64,000 nucleotides of DNA from Leadbettera azotonutricia ZAS-9 (GTDB lineage: Bacteria; Spirochaetota; Spirochaetia; Treponematales; Breznakiellaceae). A program made the translations under genes and the position numbers. The stretch is from NCBI RefSeq assembly GCF_000214355.1, contig NC_015577.1, forward strand, positions 1,054,001 to 1,118,000, in the 5' to 3' direction. Positions 34,172-41,938 of the stretch are shown here, piece by piece (position 1 is the stretch's first letter; each line of letters starts with the position of its first letter). A model generated the notes under the pieces. It ran no database searches. It worked only from the letters and a program-made list of their open reading frames with translations, and was not told where the DNA came from.

Positions 34172-36130
34172 ATGGCACTGAGCAAGCATAAGGTACTGGA
34201 AGATTTTTTTGGCTTTAAATCCTTCCGCCCAGGCCAGGAAGAAACCATAGATGCCGTACTCGCAGGCAGGGATGTTCTTGCGATAATGCCCACCGGGGCG
34301 GGCAAGTCCCTCTGTTATCAGATACCGGCCCTTATGCTTCCGGGGCTGACCATCGTAATATCCCCCCTTATTTCATTAATGAAAGATCAGGTCGAGGGCC
34401 TTAAAGATTCAGGCGTCCAGGCTGCCTGCCTTAACAGTTCAATCAGCCCTGCTGAATACAACGAAACCATGGACAGCATCCTTGCAGGAAAACTCAAGCT
34501 CCTCTATATTGCACCCGAACGGCTTCAGAGGGCCGAGCTGCCCCGTTTTGCGGCAGGGCAGGGCATACCCCTTGTGGTGGTGGACGAAGCCCATTGCCTG
34601 TCCCAGTGGGGCCATGATTTCAGGCAGAGCTATCTGGATATCGCGGGTTTTATCAAAAGCATAAAGCCCAAGCCGGTTACCGCCGCATTCACCGCCACCG
34701 CTACGCCAAAAGTGCGTGAAGATATAATAACACTTTTGCGCTTAAAAGAGACTAATGATGACAAGGGCGCTTTCATCATTACCACTGGTTTTGATCGCCC
34801 CAATCTTTATTTTGAAGTGCAAAAACCCGGCAAGAACGGATGCGCCTCAAAAGACAAAAACACTGCCCTCCTGGACTGCCTGAAAACCAGGACCGATAAA
34901 AGCGGCATCATCTACTGCGCAACCAGGAAAGCAGTGGAAGAAGTGTGGGATCTTCTCTTAAGGCGGGGCTTCGGTGTCACCCGGTACCATGCAGGACTTG
35001 GCGATGCGGAGCGGAAGAAAAACCAGGATGACTTTCTCTATGACCGCAAGCCCATCATCGTCGCAACCAACGCTCTTGGCATGGGCATTGATAAATCCAA
35101 TGTTTCCTTTGTGATTCACTACAACATGCCCAAAAACATCGAAAGCTATTACCAGGAAGCAGGAAGGGCGGGTCGTGACGGCGCCCCCGCAGACTGCATA
35201 CTTCTTTACAGCGGACAGGATGTAAAAATAAACGAGTTCCTTATTGCCAGAAGCGACGAGGAAAGCAATGAATCGAACCCCGATCTGGTAGAGCACAACC
35301 TTGAACTCCTCAAGCAAATGACCTACTACGCTACGGGGAATGGCTGCCTCCGCCAAAGGCTGCTTTCATATTTCGATGAGCAATCACAGGGTTATTGCGG
35401 AAACTGTTCCAACTGCCTCACTGCTTTCGACGAGGTAGATATCAGCCTCGAAGCCAGAAAAATTATTTCCTGCGTATACAGGCTTAAGCAGCGGAACAGG
35501 GCTTTTGGCAAGGTCATGATCATCGATATATTGAAAGGCAGCAGAAGCGAAAAAGTAGTTTCCCAGGGTTTCGATACCCTCAGCACCTGGGGGATCATGC
35601 GGGAGGCTTCCGCCCATAGAATCCGCGCCATACTAGACTGGCTTGTCGAAGAAGGCTATCTCCTTCAAAGCGCCGGGGAGTATCCGGTAATAGAGATGGG
35701 AATCAAGGCGGGGGATTTTCTTAAAGGGAGCAAGCCGCTCATGATGATGCTTGCCAAAGAAGCCCCTCCCCGGGAAATCCCTTTCCGGGAAAAAGCAAAG
35801 GCGGCGGAAAAGCCCGGGGCCTGGGAAAACGCGGATGCAGGTGTACGCACAAAAACTGAAGAAAGCCTTGCGGAAAGCTCCTTTGACGAAGCCCTCTTCG
35901 CAAAACTCAAAGAGCTGCGCAGACAGCTTGCCGCCAAAGAAGGCTTCCCCGCCTATATTGTTTTTTCCGACGCTTCCCTGCGGGACATGTGCAGGAAGCT
36001 GCCCAAAACCCTTGAGGAATTCCCCGGGGTGAGCGGGGTAGGGCAGGTAAAGACAGGGAAATACGGCCTACCCTTTACCAGTTTGATACGGGAACATTGT
36101 TCCGCCAATGCGGAACCTGATGAAAATTAA
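34172..36130 (+). CDS. recQ: ATP-dependent DNA helicase RecQ
   Basis: A 652-residue full-length RecQ: motif 0 FFGFKSFRPGQEE, Walker A MPTGAGKSLCYQIPA, DEAH in VVDEAHCLSQWGHDFR, TAFTATATP, motif VI EAGRAGRDG, zinc-binding cysteines ending YCGNCSNC, a winged-helix region, and a C-terminal HRDC domain (about 580-645, ending EEFPGVSGVGQVKTGKYG). It unwinds DNA 3' to 5' in recombination and fork repair. It starts 8 bases after ychF, so the two are probably cotranscribed. The window has a second, shorter RecQ at 14058. Confidence 0.92.
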   Translation: MALSKHKVLEDFFGFKSFRPGQEETIDAVLAGRDVLAIMPTGAGKSLCYQIPALMLPGLTIVISPLISLMKDQVEGLKDSGVQAACLNSSISPAEYNETMDSILAGKLKLLYIAPERLQRAELPRFAAGQGIPLVVVDEAHCLSQWGHDFRQSYLDIAGFIKSIKPKPVTAAFTATATPKVREDIITLLRLKETNDDKGAFIITTGFDRPNLYFEVQKPGKNGCASKDKNTALLDCLKTRTDKSGIIYCATRKAVEEVWDLLLRRGFGVTRYHAGLGDAERKKNQDDFLYDRKPIIVATNALGMGIDKSNVSFVIHYNMPKNIESYYQEAGRAGRDGAPADCILLYSGQDVKINEFLIARSDEESNESNPDLVEHNLELLKQMTYYATGNGCLRQRLLSYFDEQSQGYCGNCSNCLTAFDEVDISLEARKIISCVYRLKQRNRAFGKVMIIDILKGSRSEKVVSQGFDTLSTWGIMREASAHRIRAILDWLVEEGYLLQSAGEYPVIEMGIKAGDFLKGSKPLMMMLAKEAPPREIPFREKAKAAEKPGAWENADAGVRTKTEESLAESSFDEALFAKLKELRRQLAAKEGFPAYIVFSDASLRDMCRKLPKTLEEFPGVSGVGQVKTGKYGLPFTSLIREHCSANAEPDEN

Positions 36131-36157
36131 AGATTTTTCGGCAATTAAAGATTTTTC

Positions 36158-36186
36158 TTGACCTCCACAAAATTCAGGGTAATAAT
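36158..36186 (+). promoter_or_regulatory. Predicted promoter abutting the cyclic-nucleotide-binding gene
   Basis: TTGACC (36158-36163), a 17-base spacer, AATAAT (36181-36186), then 7 bases to the ATG at 36194. Transcription would begin at the start codon or a base before it. Confidence 0.5.
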
Positions 36187-36193
36187 TAATAGC

Positions 36194-36643
36194 ATGATAG
36201 AACCAACAGCCCTTCAGCGTTATTCCCTATTCGGCGGTCTTCTCAAGGAACAGATCGGCAAGATCCTTCCTTTTATGGAATATGAAAGCTATGCTCCAGG
36301 CGAATGCATTATTGCGGAAGGCGTGTGCAATGATCGAATCCGCTTTATCCTCGAAGGCAGGGTGGCAGTGGTAAAAGGAGGACTTATTCTCTACGAATTC
36401 GGGGAAGGTGATGAGTTTGGCGAGATGGAGGTCCTGGACATTATGCCCTCTGTTGCCGCAATCAATGCCATGCTCCCCACCACCGCCATATCCATCTCGA
36501 ACAAAGCGCTCCACCAAATTTACAAAGCCGACATCAGCATCTTCTCCATGCTCATCATGAATCTTGCCCGGGATCTCTCCCGTCGGCTCCGCAAAATGGA
36601 CGAAAAAGTAGCAAGCGAATCGCCATTCCTGGAGTGGAGTTAA
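36194..36643 (+). CDS. Stand-alone cyclic-nucleotide-binding domain protein (Crp/Fnr sensor fold without HTH)
   Basis: A 149-residue protein. It is almost entirely one cNMP-binding beta-roll: LKEQIGKILPFMEYESYAPGECIIAEG, the turn RIRFILEGRVAVV, and the phosphate-cassette-like region GDEFGEMEVLD followed by the C-helix ISIFSMLIMNLARDLSRRLRKM. There is no DNA-binding domain, so it should work as a ligand-sensing partner rather than a classical regulator. The start at 36194 was chosen because homology begins there; the upstream in-frame codons lie in the promoter. No clear ribosome site exists. Confidence 0.8.
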   Translation: MIEPTALQRYSLFGGLLKEQIGKILPFMEYESYAPGECIIAEGVCNDRIRFILEGRVAVVKGGLILYEFGEGDEFGEMEVLDIMPSVAAINAMLPTTAISISNKALHQIYKADISIFSMLIMNLARDLSRRLRKMDEKVASESPFLEWS

Positions 36644-36676
36644 GCAAAGAAGAAATTCCAACCCCAAAGGCGCGCA

Positions 36677-36733
36677 AAGCCGCACGAAGGAAGAGAAGAA
36701 AAACCCCCAGTCTTTTTAAACTTTGTGCGGCTT
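36677..36733. terminator. Long-loop inverted repeat between convergent genes
   Basis: AAGCCGCAC (36677-36685) and GTGCGGCTT (36725-36733) are 9-bp perfect inverted arms about 39 bases apart, lying between the convergent cyclic-nucleotide-binding gene and pckG. It could act as a terminator on either strand, but there is no adjacent T tract. Confidence 0.3.
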
Positions 36734-36757
36734 CACGGCAGAAAATCTTATATTCTC

Positions 36758-38593
36758 TTACACCCCGAGGCGTTTCTCGATGGCGTCCAACTCGTCGTAG
36801 AGTTCTTTGGGCATCCTGTCGCCGAATTTGGGATAGTGGTTCTTACGGACATCGGCGATTTCTTTCTTCCATCCTTCGATATCCACGGAACAGAGTTCCT
36901 TCATCACCGCGTCGCTGACGCCTTTGGGGGCATCGATGGTGCCGGGTTTGGGGAGGTTGCCGATGGGGGTCTCGACGCAGTTGTCCTTGCCGTCGCAGCG
37001 GTCAAAGACCCAGGCGAGGACGCGGCTGTTTTCGCCGTAGCCGGGCCACATGAACTTGCCCTCAGCATCCTTGCGGAACCAGTTGACGAAGAATATCTTG
37101 GGAAGCTTGTCAGCCTTGCCGTCAGCATCGGCTTTCTTTCCAATGTTGATCCAATGCTTGAAGTAGTCGCCCATGTGGTAACCGCAGAAGGGCAGCATGG
37201 CGAAGGGGTCGCGGCGTACCTGGCCTACCTGGTCGGAAATGACTGCGGCAGTAACTTCCGAACCTGTGATCGAACCCATGAACACGCCATGAATCCAGCT
37301 CTTTGCCTGGTTCACCAGGGGAATAGTTGAGGGGCGGCGGCCGCCGAAGAGGAAGGCGGAAATAGGCACCCCTTTGGGATCTTCCCATTCCTTGGCGATA
37401 CAGGGGCACTGCTTTGCAGGGGCGGTAAAGCGGGCATTGGGATGGGCGATTTCTTCGCCCTTGGGGCTCTTGTCGGTCTGGGGGGCAGGCTTGGTCTGGC
37501 CCTTCCAGTCGATGACGGTTTTGCCGGGAGCGCCGTGGCCGATCTGTTCCCACCAAATGTCGCCGTCTTCGGTAAGACCGCAGTTGGTGAAAATGGTATT
37601 CTTGGCTGCCGCTTCCATGGCGTTAAAGTTGGAATCGTTGTTTGTGCCGGGGGCAACGCCGAAGAAACCCGCCTCGGGGTTAATGGCGTAGAGGCGCCCG
37701 TCGGCGCCAGGCTTCATCCAGGCAATATCATCCCCCACGGTCTCGACCTTCCACCCCGGAAGGGTAGGTATGAGCATGGCCAAGTTGGTCTTGCCGCAAG
37801 CTGAGGGGAAAGCGCCGGTAACGTATTTGACTTCGCCGGAGGGATTGGTCAGCTTGAGGATGAGCATGTGCTCCGCAAGCCAGCCTTCGTCCCGGGCCAG
37901 AACCGACGCGATACGGAGGGCCAGGCACTTCTTGCCGAGCAGAGCGTTTCCGCCGTAACCCGAGCCATAGGACCAGATTTCGCGGGTATCGGGGAAGTGG
38001 GAGATGTACTTGTCGTCCATGGGGGCGCAGGGCCACTTGCCGTTGTCTTTTTCGCCGGCAGCCAGGGGCTTCCCGACCGAGTGGTAACAGGGCACGTAGA
38101 AGCCATTGGACCCCAGAACATCCAGGACCTTGGTCCCGACACGGGTCATGATGTGCATGTTTGCCACGACATAGGGGGAATCGGTGATCTCGATGCCGAT
38201 TTTGGCAATGTCCGAACCCACAGGGCCCATGGAGAAGGGGATGACGTACATGGTGCGCCCCTTCATGCTGCCCTTGTAAAGGCCGGTCATGGTCTCCTTG
38301 AGCTTCGCGGGATCAACCCAGTTGTTGGTAGGGCCGGCATCGCTTTCGCTCTTGCTGGCGATATAGGTGCGGTTCTCGACACGGGCCACATCCGAGGGGT
38401 CGGAACGGAAGAGGTAGGAATTGGGCTTCTTTGCCAGTTTGGTGGCAAGTCCCGCTTTTACGGTAATGTCGATCATGCGGTCGTATTCCGACTGGCCGCC
38501 TTCGCAAACTTCGACTGAATCGGGGGTCATAAGGGCGACAGCTTCATCGACCCACTTTTTGAGACCCGCATGCTTAAGATCTTGAACTTTCAT
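36758..38593 (-). CDS. pckG: Phosphoenolpyruvate carboxykinase (GTP)
   Basis: A 611-residue GTP-type PEPCK that interconverts oxaloacetate and PEP. Landmarks are the kinase-1a P-loop [13 protein letters not shown], the kinase-2 region VGDDIAWM, the substrate loop [12 protein letters not shown], and the PEPCK-specific [27 protein letters not shown]. Length matches the family (about 600-620). AAGGAG lies 7 bases before the start, behind a strong promoter. In fermenters this enzyme often runs in the CO2-fixing direction (inference). Codon use is strongly C-ending and G-ending, suggesting high expression. Confidence 0.95.
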   Translation of the reverse strand: MKVQDLKHAGLKKWVDEAVALMTPDSVEVCEGGQSEYDRMIDITVKAGLATKLAKKPNSYLFRSDPSDVARVENRTYIASKSESDAGPTNNWVDPAKLKETMTGLYKGSMKGRTMYVIPFSMGPVGSDIAKIGIEITDSPYVVANMHIMTRVGTKVLDVLGSNGFYVPCYHSVGKPLAAGEKDNGKWPCAPMDDKYISHFPDTREIWSYGSGYGGNALLGKKCLALRIASVLARDEGWLAEHMLILKLTNPSGEVKYVTGAFPSACGKTNLAMLIPTLPGWKVETVGDDIAWMKPGADGRLYAINPEAGFFGVAPGTNNDSNFNAMEAAAKNTIFTNCGLTEDGDIWWEQIGHGAPGKTVIDWKGQTKPAPQTDKSPKGEEIAHPNARFTAPAKQCPCIAKEWEDPKGVPISAFLFGGRRPSTIPLVNQAKSWIHGVFMGSITGSEVTAAVISDQVGQVRRDPFAMLPFCGYHMGDYFKHWINIGKKADADGKADKLPKIFFVNWFRKDAEGKFMWPGYGENSRVLAWVFDRCDGKDNCVETPIGNLPKPGTIDAPKGVSDAVMKELCSVDIEGWKKEIADVRKNHYPKFGDRMPKELYDELDAIEKRLGV

Positions 38594-38628
38594 GAGAACT
38601 CCTTAAGATTTATGTAACTATACACCTA

Positions 38629-38657
38629 ATTATAGTAGAAATCGGGATTTTTGCCAA
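38629..38657 (-). promoter_or_regulatory. Predicted pckG promoter
   Basis: Minus strand: TTGGCA (38657-38652), a 17-base spacer, consensus TATAAT (38634-38629), with a leader of about 30 bases carrying AAGGAG. Confidence 0.65.
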
Positions 38658-38664
38658 TAGGCGG

Positions 38665-40362
38665 CTAAAATCCGTATCCTATGCCGACTGAAAAGAAGTT
38701 TTCACCCCCTGCGCCGAAAAACCAGTTGTGTCCAAAGTCTGCCTGGACAAACAGTCCGGGAACCGCCGCTGTGGTGAACATCAGGCCACCCTTAACAGAG
38801 AAGTCAAAGTGTACTTCAAAGGCTGAATCTACTTGATAGCCCCAACTGTCAGTTGTTGCAGGGGTATCCATCTTTGCAAACCCGAATCCGCCGTCCGCAA
38901 AGGGGAGCAGCGCAACGGCGCCAAGCCGTATGGGGATATAGAACCCGAGAGTACCCTCCAGCTGGAAATAGTGCGGCGCCGGGGCATAGTTGATATTTAC
39001 GCCGTAGAGTACATAGCTGCCCCCGCCCTTCAGGCTGGCAGTAAAGGCCGATCCGGTATCGAAGAGCTTGGTGTATCCGACATAGATGAGCAGGCTGTAA
39101 TCGGTACGGAGCCTCTTGTCCTGTTCCTGCTTTTTCTGCTTGGCGTCTATCAGGGTTTTGTCGCCGCTCACTACCTCTCCGAAAGAATCCATGCGCCAGA
39201 TTCCATACTCCTTGACCCATTCGGACTTAACCGTTTTGTCATTTACATTGAATGAAACGGTATACCCGCCCTTATAGTTTGATTCAATGGAATCCAGGCT
39301 GACATTCATTGATCCCGATTTGGTGCGCATGGAATTTTCAATGAGCCAGGCAACACCGGCGCTCATGCCATCCACAGGGTTATAGACGAATTCATTGATA
39401 ATGGCTTCCTTCACGCTGGGAGGGGCCTTGTCCCACATTTCATCCATGGAATATTCAGCGTTCTGGGCTGAACAGGCCGCAGTGAGATATTCTGCGATGT
39501 GGCCATAAACCGCGTGATTTGCCTTGAGACCTTTTATAAAACCGGCAACTCTTTTTTCGATGGCCTCCCTGTCGTTAGCCGGTTCCTTGCTTAAGGCAGC
39601 CTGCAGAAAGGTTTTTACCGTATCCAGAGGGATGGAATAATTGGCGGCCTGCCTCCCATAAGCAGATCTCGTATTGATACCCGCTACCGCGTAGCCTGTG
39701 GGAACTCCCGCAAGAGTCACAAGGAGGGGCCCGCCTGAATTGCCCGGATCAATCTGGGCAGTGTGCTGAATAAAGGGGCCTATGGTCTCATCATCGTTTC
39801 CCGTAGGAAGCCGTACTCTCACATTCGAGATGGTTCCCCTGCTGAACTGCCATATAGCGGTGTTTCCCAAACCGGGAAAACCTGCGGCAAATACATCTTC
39901 CCCTTCATCCAGAATTTTTTCATTAAAAGCCAGCCCCTGGCTAAAAGGCTTGGCCCCGGCATCAAACATAAGGAGGGCAATATCATTCTCCTCATCTGCC
40001 ATAAGCACTTTGAGATTATCGTAGCTGATCTTGGCGCCGTCCTGTTTTTCAAAGGAGATGGAGAGCGAATCGGACTGCCTGATTACATGGTTATTGGTAA
40101 TAATATAGCAGGCGCCGTCGGCGTCCACATACGCAAAGCCCGAACCGCTCAGGCCCTTGAGGTACTCATCAACACTTTTGGCAGCTTTGGTGTAACCCTT
40201 TTTTTCAAATTCACTTTTCCATTTGCCCATGTAGTCCACAACATCTTTGTGGTAGTGTATGCTGATAAGTCCCACATAATCCCTTAAGGCTCCGGCCTGG
40301 GCAAAACCGAAAGAGACACTGCCAAAGGCCAATAGCAAAGAAAGAATGAATTTACGGTACAT
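38665..40362 (-). CDS. Secreted trypsin-like serine protease with C-terminal outer-membrane-type domain
   Basis: A 565-residue protein with a signal peptide (1-21, ending FGFAQA). Residues about 70-255 are a trypsin-like (HtrA/Tsp-like) protease with the triad His92 (ITNNHVI), Asp127 (ENDIAL) and Ser209 (DPGNSGGPLL). There is no PDZ domain. Residues about 340-400 form a small beta domain. The last 170 residues alternate polar and hydrophobic residues with many Gly/aromatic turns and end in a terminal Phe (FFSVGIGYGF), as in outer-membrane beta-barrels. The protease would thus be tethered at the outer membrane, in the periplasm or outside (inference). It is a stand-alone gene. Confidence 0.75.
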   Translation of the reverse strand: MYRKFILSLLLAFGSVSFGFAQAGALRDYVGLISIHYHKDVVDYMGKWKSEFEKKGYTKAAKSVDEYLKGLSGSGFAYVDADGACYIITNNHVIRQSDSLSISFEKQDGAKISYDNLKVLMADEENDIALLMFDAGAKPFSQGLAFNEKILDEGEDVFAAGFPGLGNTAIWQFSRGTISNVRVRLPTGNDDETIGPFIQHTAQIDPGNSGGPLLVTLAGVPTGYAVAGINTRSAYGRQAANYSIPLDTVKTFLQAALSKEPANDREAIEKRVAGFIKGLKANHAVYGHIAEYLTAACSAQNAEYSMDEMWDKAPPSVKEAIINEFVYNPVDGMSAGVAWLIENSMRTKSGSMNVSLDSIESNYKGGYTVSFNVNDKTVKSEWVKEYGIWRMDSFGEVVSGDKTLIDAKQKKQEQDKRLRTDYSLLIYVGYTKLFDTGSAFTASLKGGGSYVLYGVNINYAPAPHYFQLEGTLGFYIPIRLGAVALLPFADGGFGFAKMDTPATTDSWGYQVDSAFEVHFDFSVKGGLMFTTAAVPGLFVQADFGHNWFFGAGGENFFSVGIGYGF

Positions 40363-40449
40363 GTTTTCCTCCTGACAGGATAAACATATTATGACTATAT
40401 TTTTAATTTCTTTGGAAGCCTGTTAGAATTAAAAAGGGCTGAATTTATT

Positions 40450-40563
40450 CGTGGCGAGGGGGTTAATACCCCGCCCCTTGGGGCGGTTAAAAAGGTATTA
40501 AGCCCCGAGTCCAATTCCTTAAGAGAACAACATACCTCGCGGCTTGCCGCGGGGTTGTTGATT
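40450..40563 (+). repeat. 114-bp palindromic element, copy 2
   Basis: Identical over all 114 bases to copy 1 at 12567-12680, and again preceded by TTTATT. Flanking DNA differs on both sides, so the borders are CGT at the left and GATT at the right. It lies between the promoter region of the protease gene and a 21-bp tandem repeat. Perfect identity of two copies 28 kb apart suggests recent movement or gene conversion. Confidence 0.88.
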
Positions 40564-40627
40564 CATTTTTTTGAACCCGGTGTTGATATTAAAAGGCCGG
40601 ATTGGGGTTTTGGAAGAGCCGGCTTTT

Positions 40628-40858
40628 CGTCTATTTGAGAGCCCGGTTCCTCTATTTGAGAAAATGGTTTCCCTGTTTTATAAACCGGTTTTTCTTCTTC
40701 ATAAAACCGTTCCTCTGTTTTATAAACCAGTTCCTCTTTTTAAGAAAGCGGTTTTTCTGTTTCAGGAATCGGTTAGTCTTTTTTACGAACCGGTTACACT
40801 TTTTGCGGATCCATTGGCTCTTTTTTATGAACAGGTTTCTCTTTTAACAGATCGAGCG
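40628..40858 (+). repeat. Eleven-unit degenerate 21-bp tandem repeat
   Basis: Eleven consecutive 21-base units with a pattern close to CCTCTTTTTTATAAACCGGTT. Because 21 is a multiple of three, two forward frames stay open; one reads as heptads of the form (P/S)LFYKPV. The open frame at 40571-41122 begins with TTG right after the 114-bp element, has no ribosome site, and its last third is antisense to the well-supported gene at 40976. I therefore list it as a repeat and not as a gene. The interval 40363-40975 holds no other confident gene. Confidence 0.8.
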
Positions 40859-40975
40859 CACATTTTTGAATATCAGCTGACCCCCGGAGAACCGATATCG
40901 GTGTTCCGGGAGCCAGATTTGCTGCCCCGTGCATCCATTGGGGAATCCGGGGCAGCAAGGGTTACGCTTGAAATG

Positions 40976-41473
40976 TTACCTGGATGCTGCGCTTTCTTCC
41001 CCGTCTGTGGGTTTTTTCTTGCGCCTGTTTTGCGGGAACCTTGTCGTAAGTTCCTCGTAGATCGCTTTGGCCCCGGGAATGTCCTGCTGGGCAGCATCCT
41101 TTGCAGAACGATAAATGGTTAATGAAGCCTTGTAGGCTTCGCTGCCTGCCGCCATTATTGTATCGTCCAGGCCCTCTTCCAGCTGCCGTATGGAATTCGC
41201 CAGGCCCCACAGCCCGTGGGCATCGGCAAAGTCCTTGTCATACTCGTTCATGTCCAGATAAGGCGGGACAAAATTGAGGTTCTGCTTGGCATATTCGTGG
41301 GCTTTTTCCACGAAGCTGAGGGTTTTTTGCCCCATTTTGGGCAATCCGTGCCGTTCCCCGGGGGTCAGCGCGAGGAGATAAGGCTTCAATGAGCTTAACG
41401 CTTCATCAATAGCCTTCTGAGCCTTGTTCAATACCGCTGCTGGTATTGCTTTTACGTGACAAGTAGGTTTCAT
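40976..41473 (-). CDS. Conserved hypothetical protein, all-helical
   Basis: A 165-residue protein started at the ATG at 41473, which has GGAGG 8 bases upstream; a longer reading frame adds eight codons with no ribosome site. Sequence is helical and charged, with KMGQKTLSFVEKAHEYAKQ, NFVPPYLDMNEYDKDFADA and LEEGLDDTIMAAGSEAYKASLTIY. I recognise the pattern from uncharacterised proteins of gut bacteria, but know no function. The C-terminus is basic then acidic. It stands alone. Confidence 0.7.
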   Translation of the reverse strand: MKPTCHVKAIPAAVLNKAQKAIDEALSSLKPYLLALTPGERHGLPKMGQKTLSFVEKAHEYAKQNLNFVPPYLDMNEYDKDFADAHGLWGLANSIRQLEEGLDDTIMAAGSEAYKASLTIYRSAKDAAQQDIPGAKAIYEELTTRFPQNRRKKKPTDGEESAASR

Positions 41474-41659
41474 ACTTGTATCCTCCGATGGTACCATGTA
41501 CCTGAATTTTATATTATTAAAATACTCATATATTTAAAAAAAACAAAGCGAATTTTGCAATTTTTTTATTTTTTTTATGCCTAAATTTCTATTGACTTCT
41601 ATAGGAATTAGTCTAACTGTTAACTATTTATTCACTAAACTACTCAAGGAGAAACCAGG

Positions 41660-41926
41660 ATGAAAAAGGGGAAACTATTTTTTATTCGTAGCGAGGGTAC
41701 ATACCCCGCCTCTTGGGGCATTATAAAGGGTATGTACCCGAGTCTAATACCTTTAAAGAACAACCATACCCCGACCGCTCTGCGGTGGGGTTGGTTGATT
41801 GGGGTCATTGTATTATTGTCTTTGGGAGGATGTTTGATGACTCCCAAAGTATTTGACGATACTCTATGGTATATACCGTTTAAGGCTCAAAACACACGGA
41901 TTGACTTTGTTCCCTTTGAAGACTGA
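41660..41926 (+). CDS. Small lipoprotein with an in-frame 114-bp element inserted in its signal peptide
   Basis: An 88-codon reading frame with AAGGAG 8 bases before the ATG. Codons 1-9 (MKKGKLFFI) and codons 48 onward (GVIVLLSLGGCLMTPK) make a perfect lipoprotein signal peptide with lipobox LGGC when joined directly. Between them lie exactly 38 codons contributed by the 114-bp palindromic element. The original product would be about 50 residues. As it stands the hydrophobic stretch follows 47 residues of new sequence, so export and lipidation are doubtful, though an uncleaved or internal signal is possible. The mature part is TPKVFDDTLWYIPFKAQ and is not recognised. Confidence 0.65.
   Translation: MKKGKLFFIRSEGTYPASWGIIKGMYPSLIPLKNNHTPTALRWGWLIGVIVLLSLGGCLMTPKVFDDTLWYIPFKAQNTRIDFVPFED
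41687..41800 (+). repeat. 114-bp palindromic element, diverged copy 3, in frame inside a gene
   Basis: Same length, same TTTATT flank and same GATT end as copies 1 and 2, but with many substitutions. The first hairpin's outer stem is GGGTACATACCC / GGGTATGTACCC here against TTAATACC / GGTATTAA in the others, and the second hairpin is CAACC..CCCC..ACCGC / GCGGT..GGGG..GGTTG. The left part is 4 bases shorter and the right part 4 bases longer than in copy 1. Only the first frame is open, and the host gene uses it. Confidence 0.82.
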
Positions 41927-41938
41927 ATAGGTGATTTC

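Noticed and set aside
36158-36193. An earlier TTG start for the cyclic-nucleotide-binding protein
   Set aside because: That TTG is the first part of a -35 box (TTGACC) and the added residues are not part of the domain.
36641-36760. A small forward gene in the gap after the cyclic-nucleotide-binding protein
   Set aside because: The frame is short, basic and without a ribosome site; the gap is better explained by an inverted repeat between convergent genes.
40571-41122. A 183-codon forward frame of LF-containing heptads as a real gene
   Set aside because: It starts with TTG without a ribosome site just after a mobile element, and its last 150 bases are antisense to a gene with a good start and ribosome site. 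The open frame is explained by the 21-bp repeat period.
12335-41800. The 114-bp elements as CRISPR repeats
   Set aside because: Only three dispersed copies, no spacers, no cas genes.
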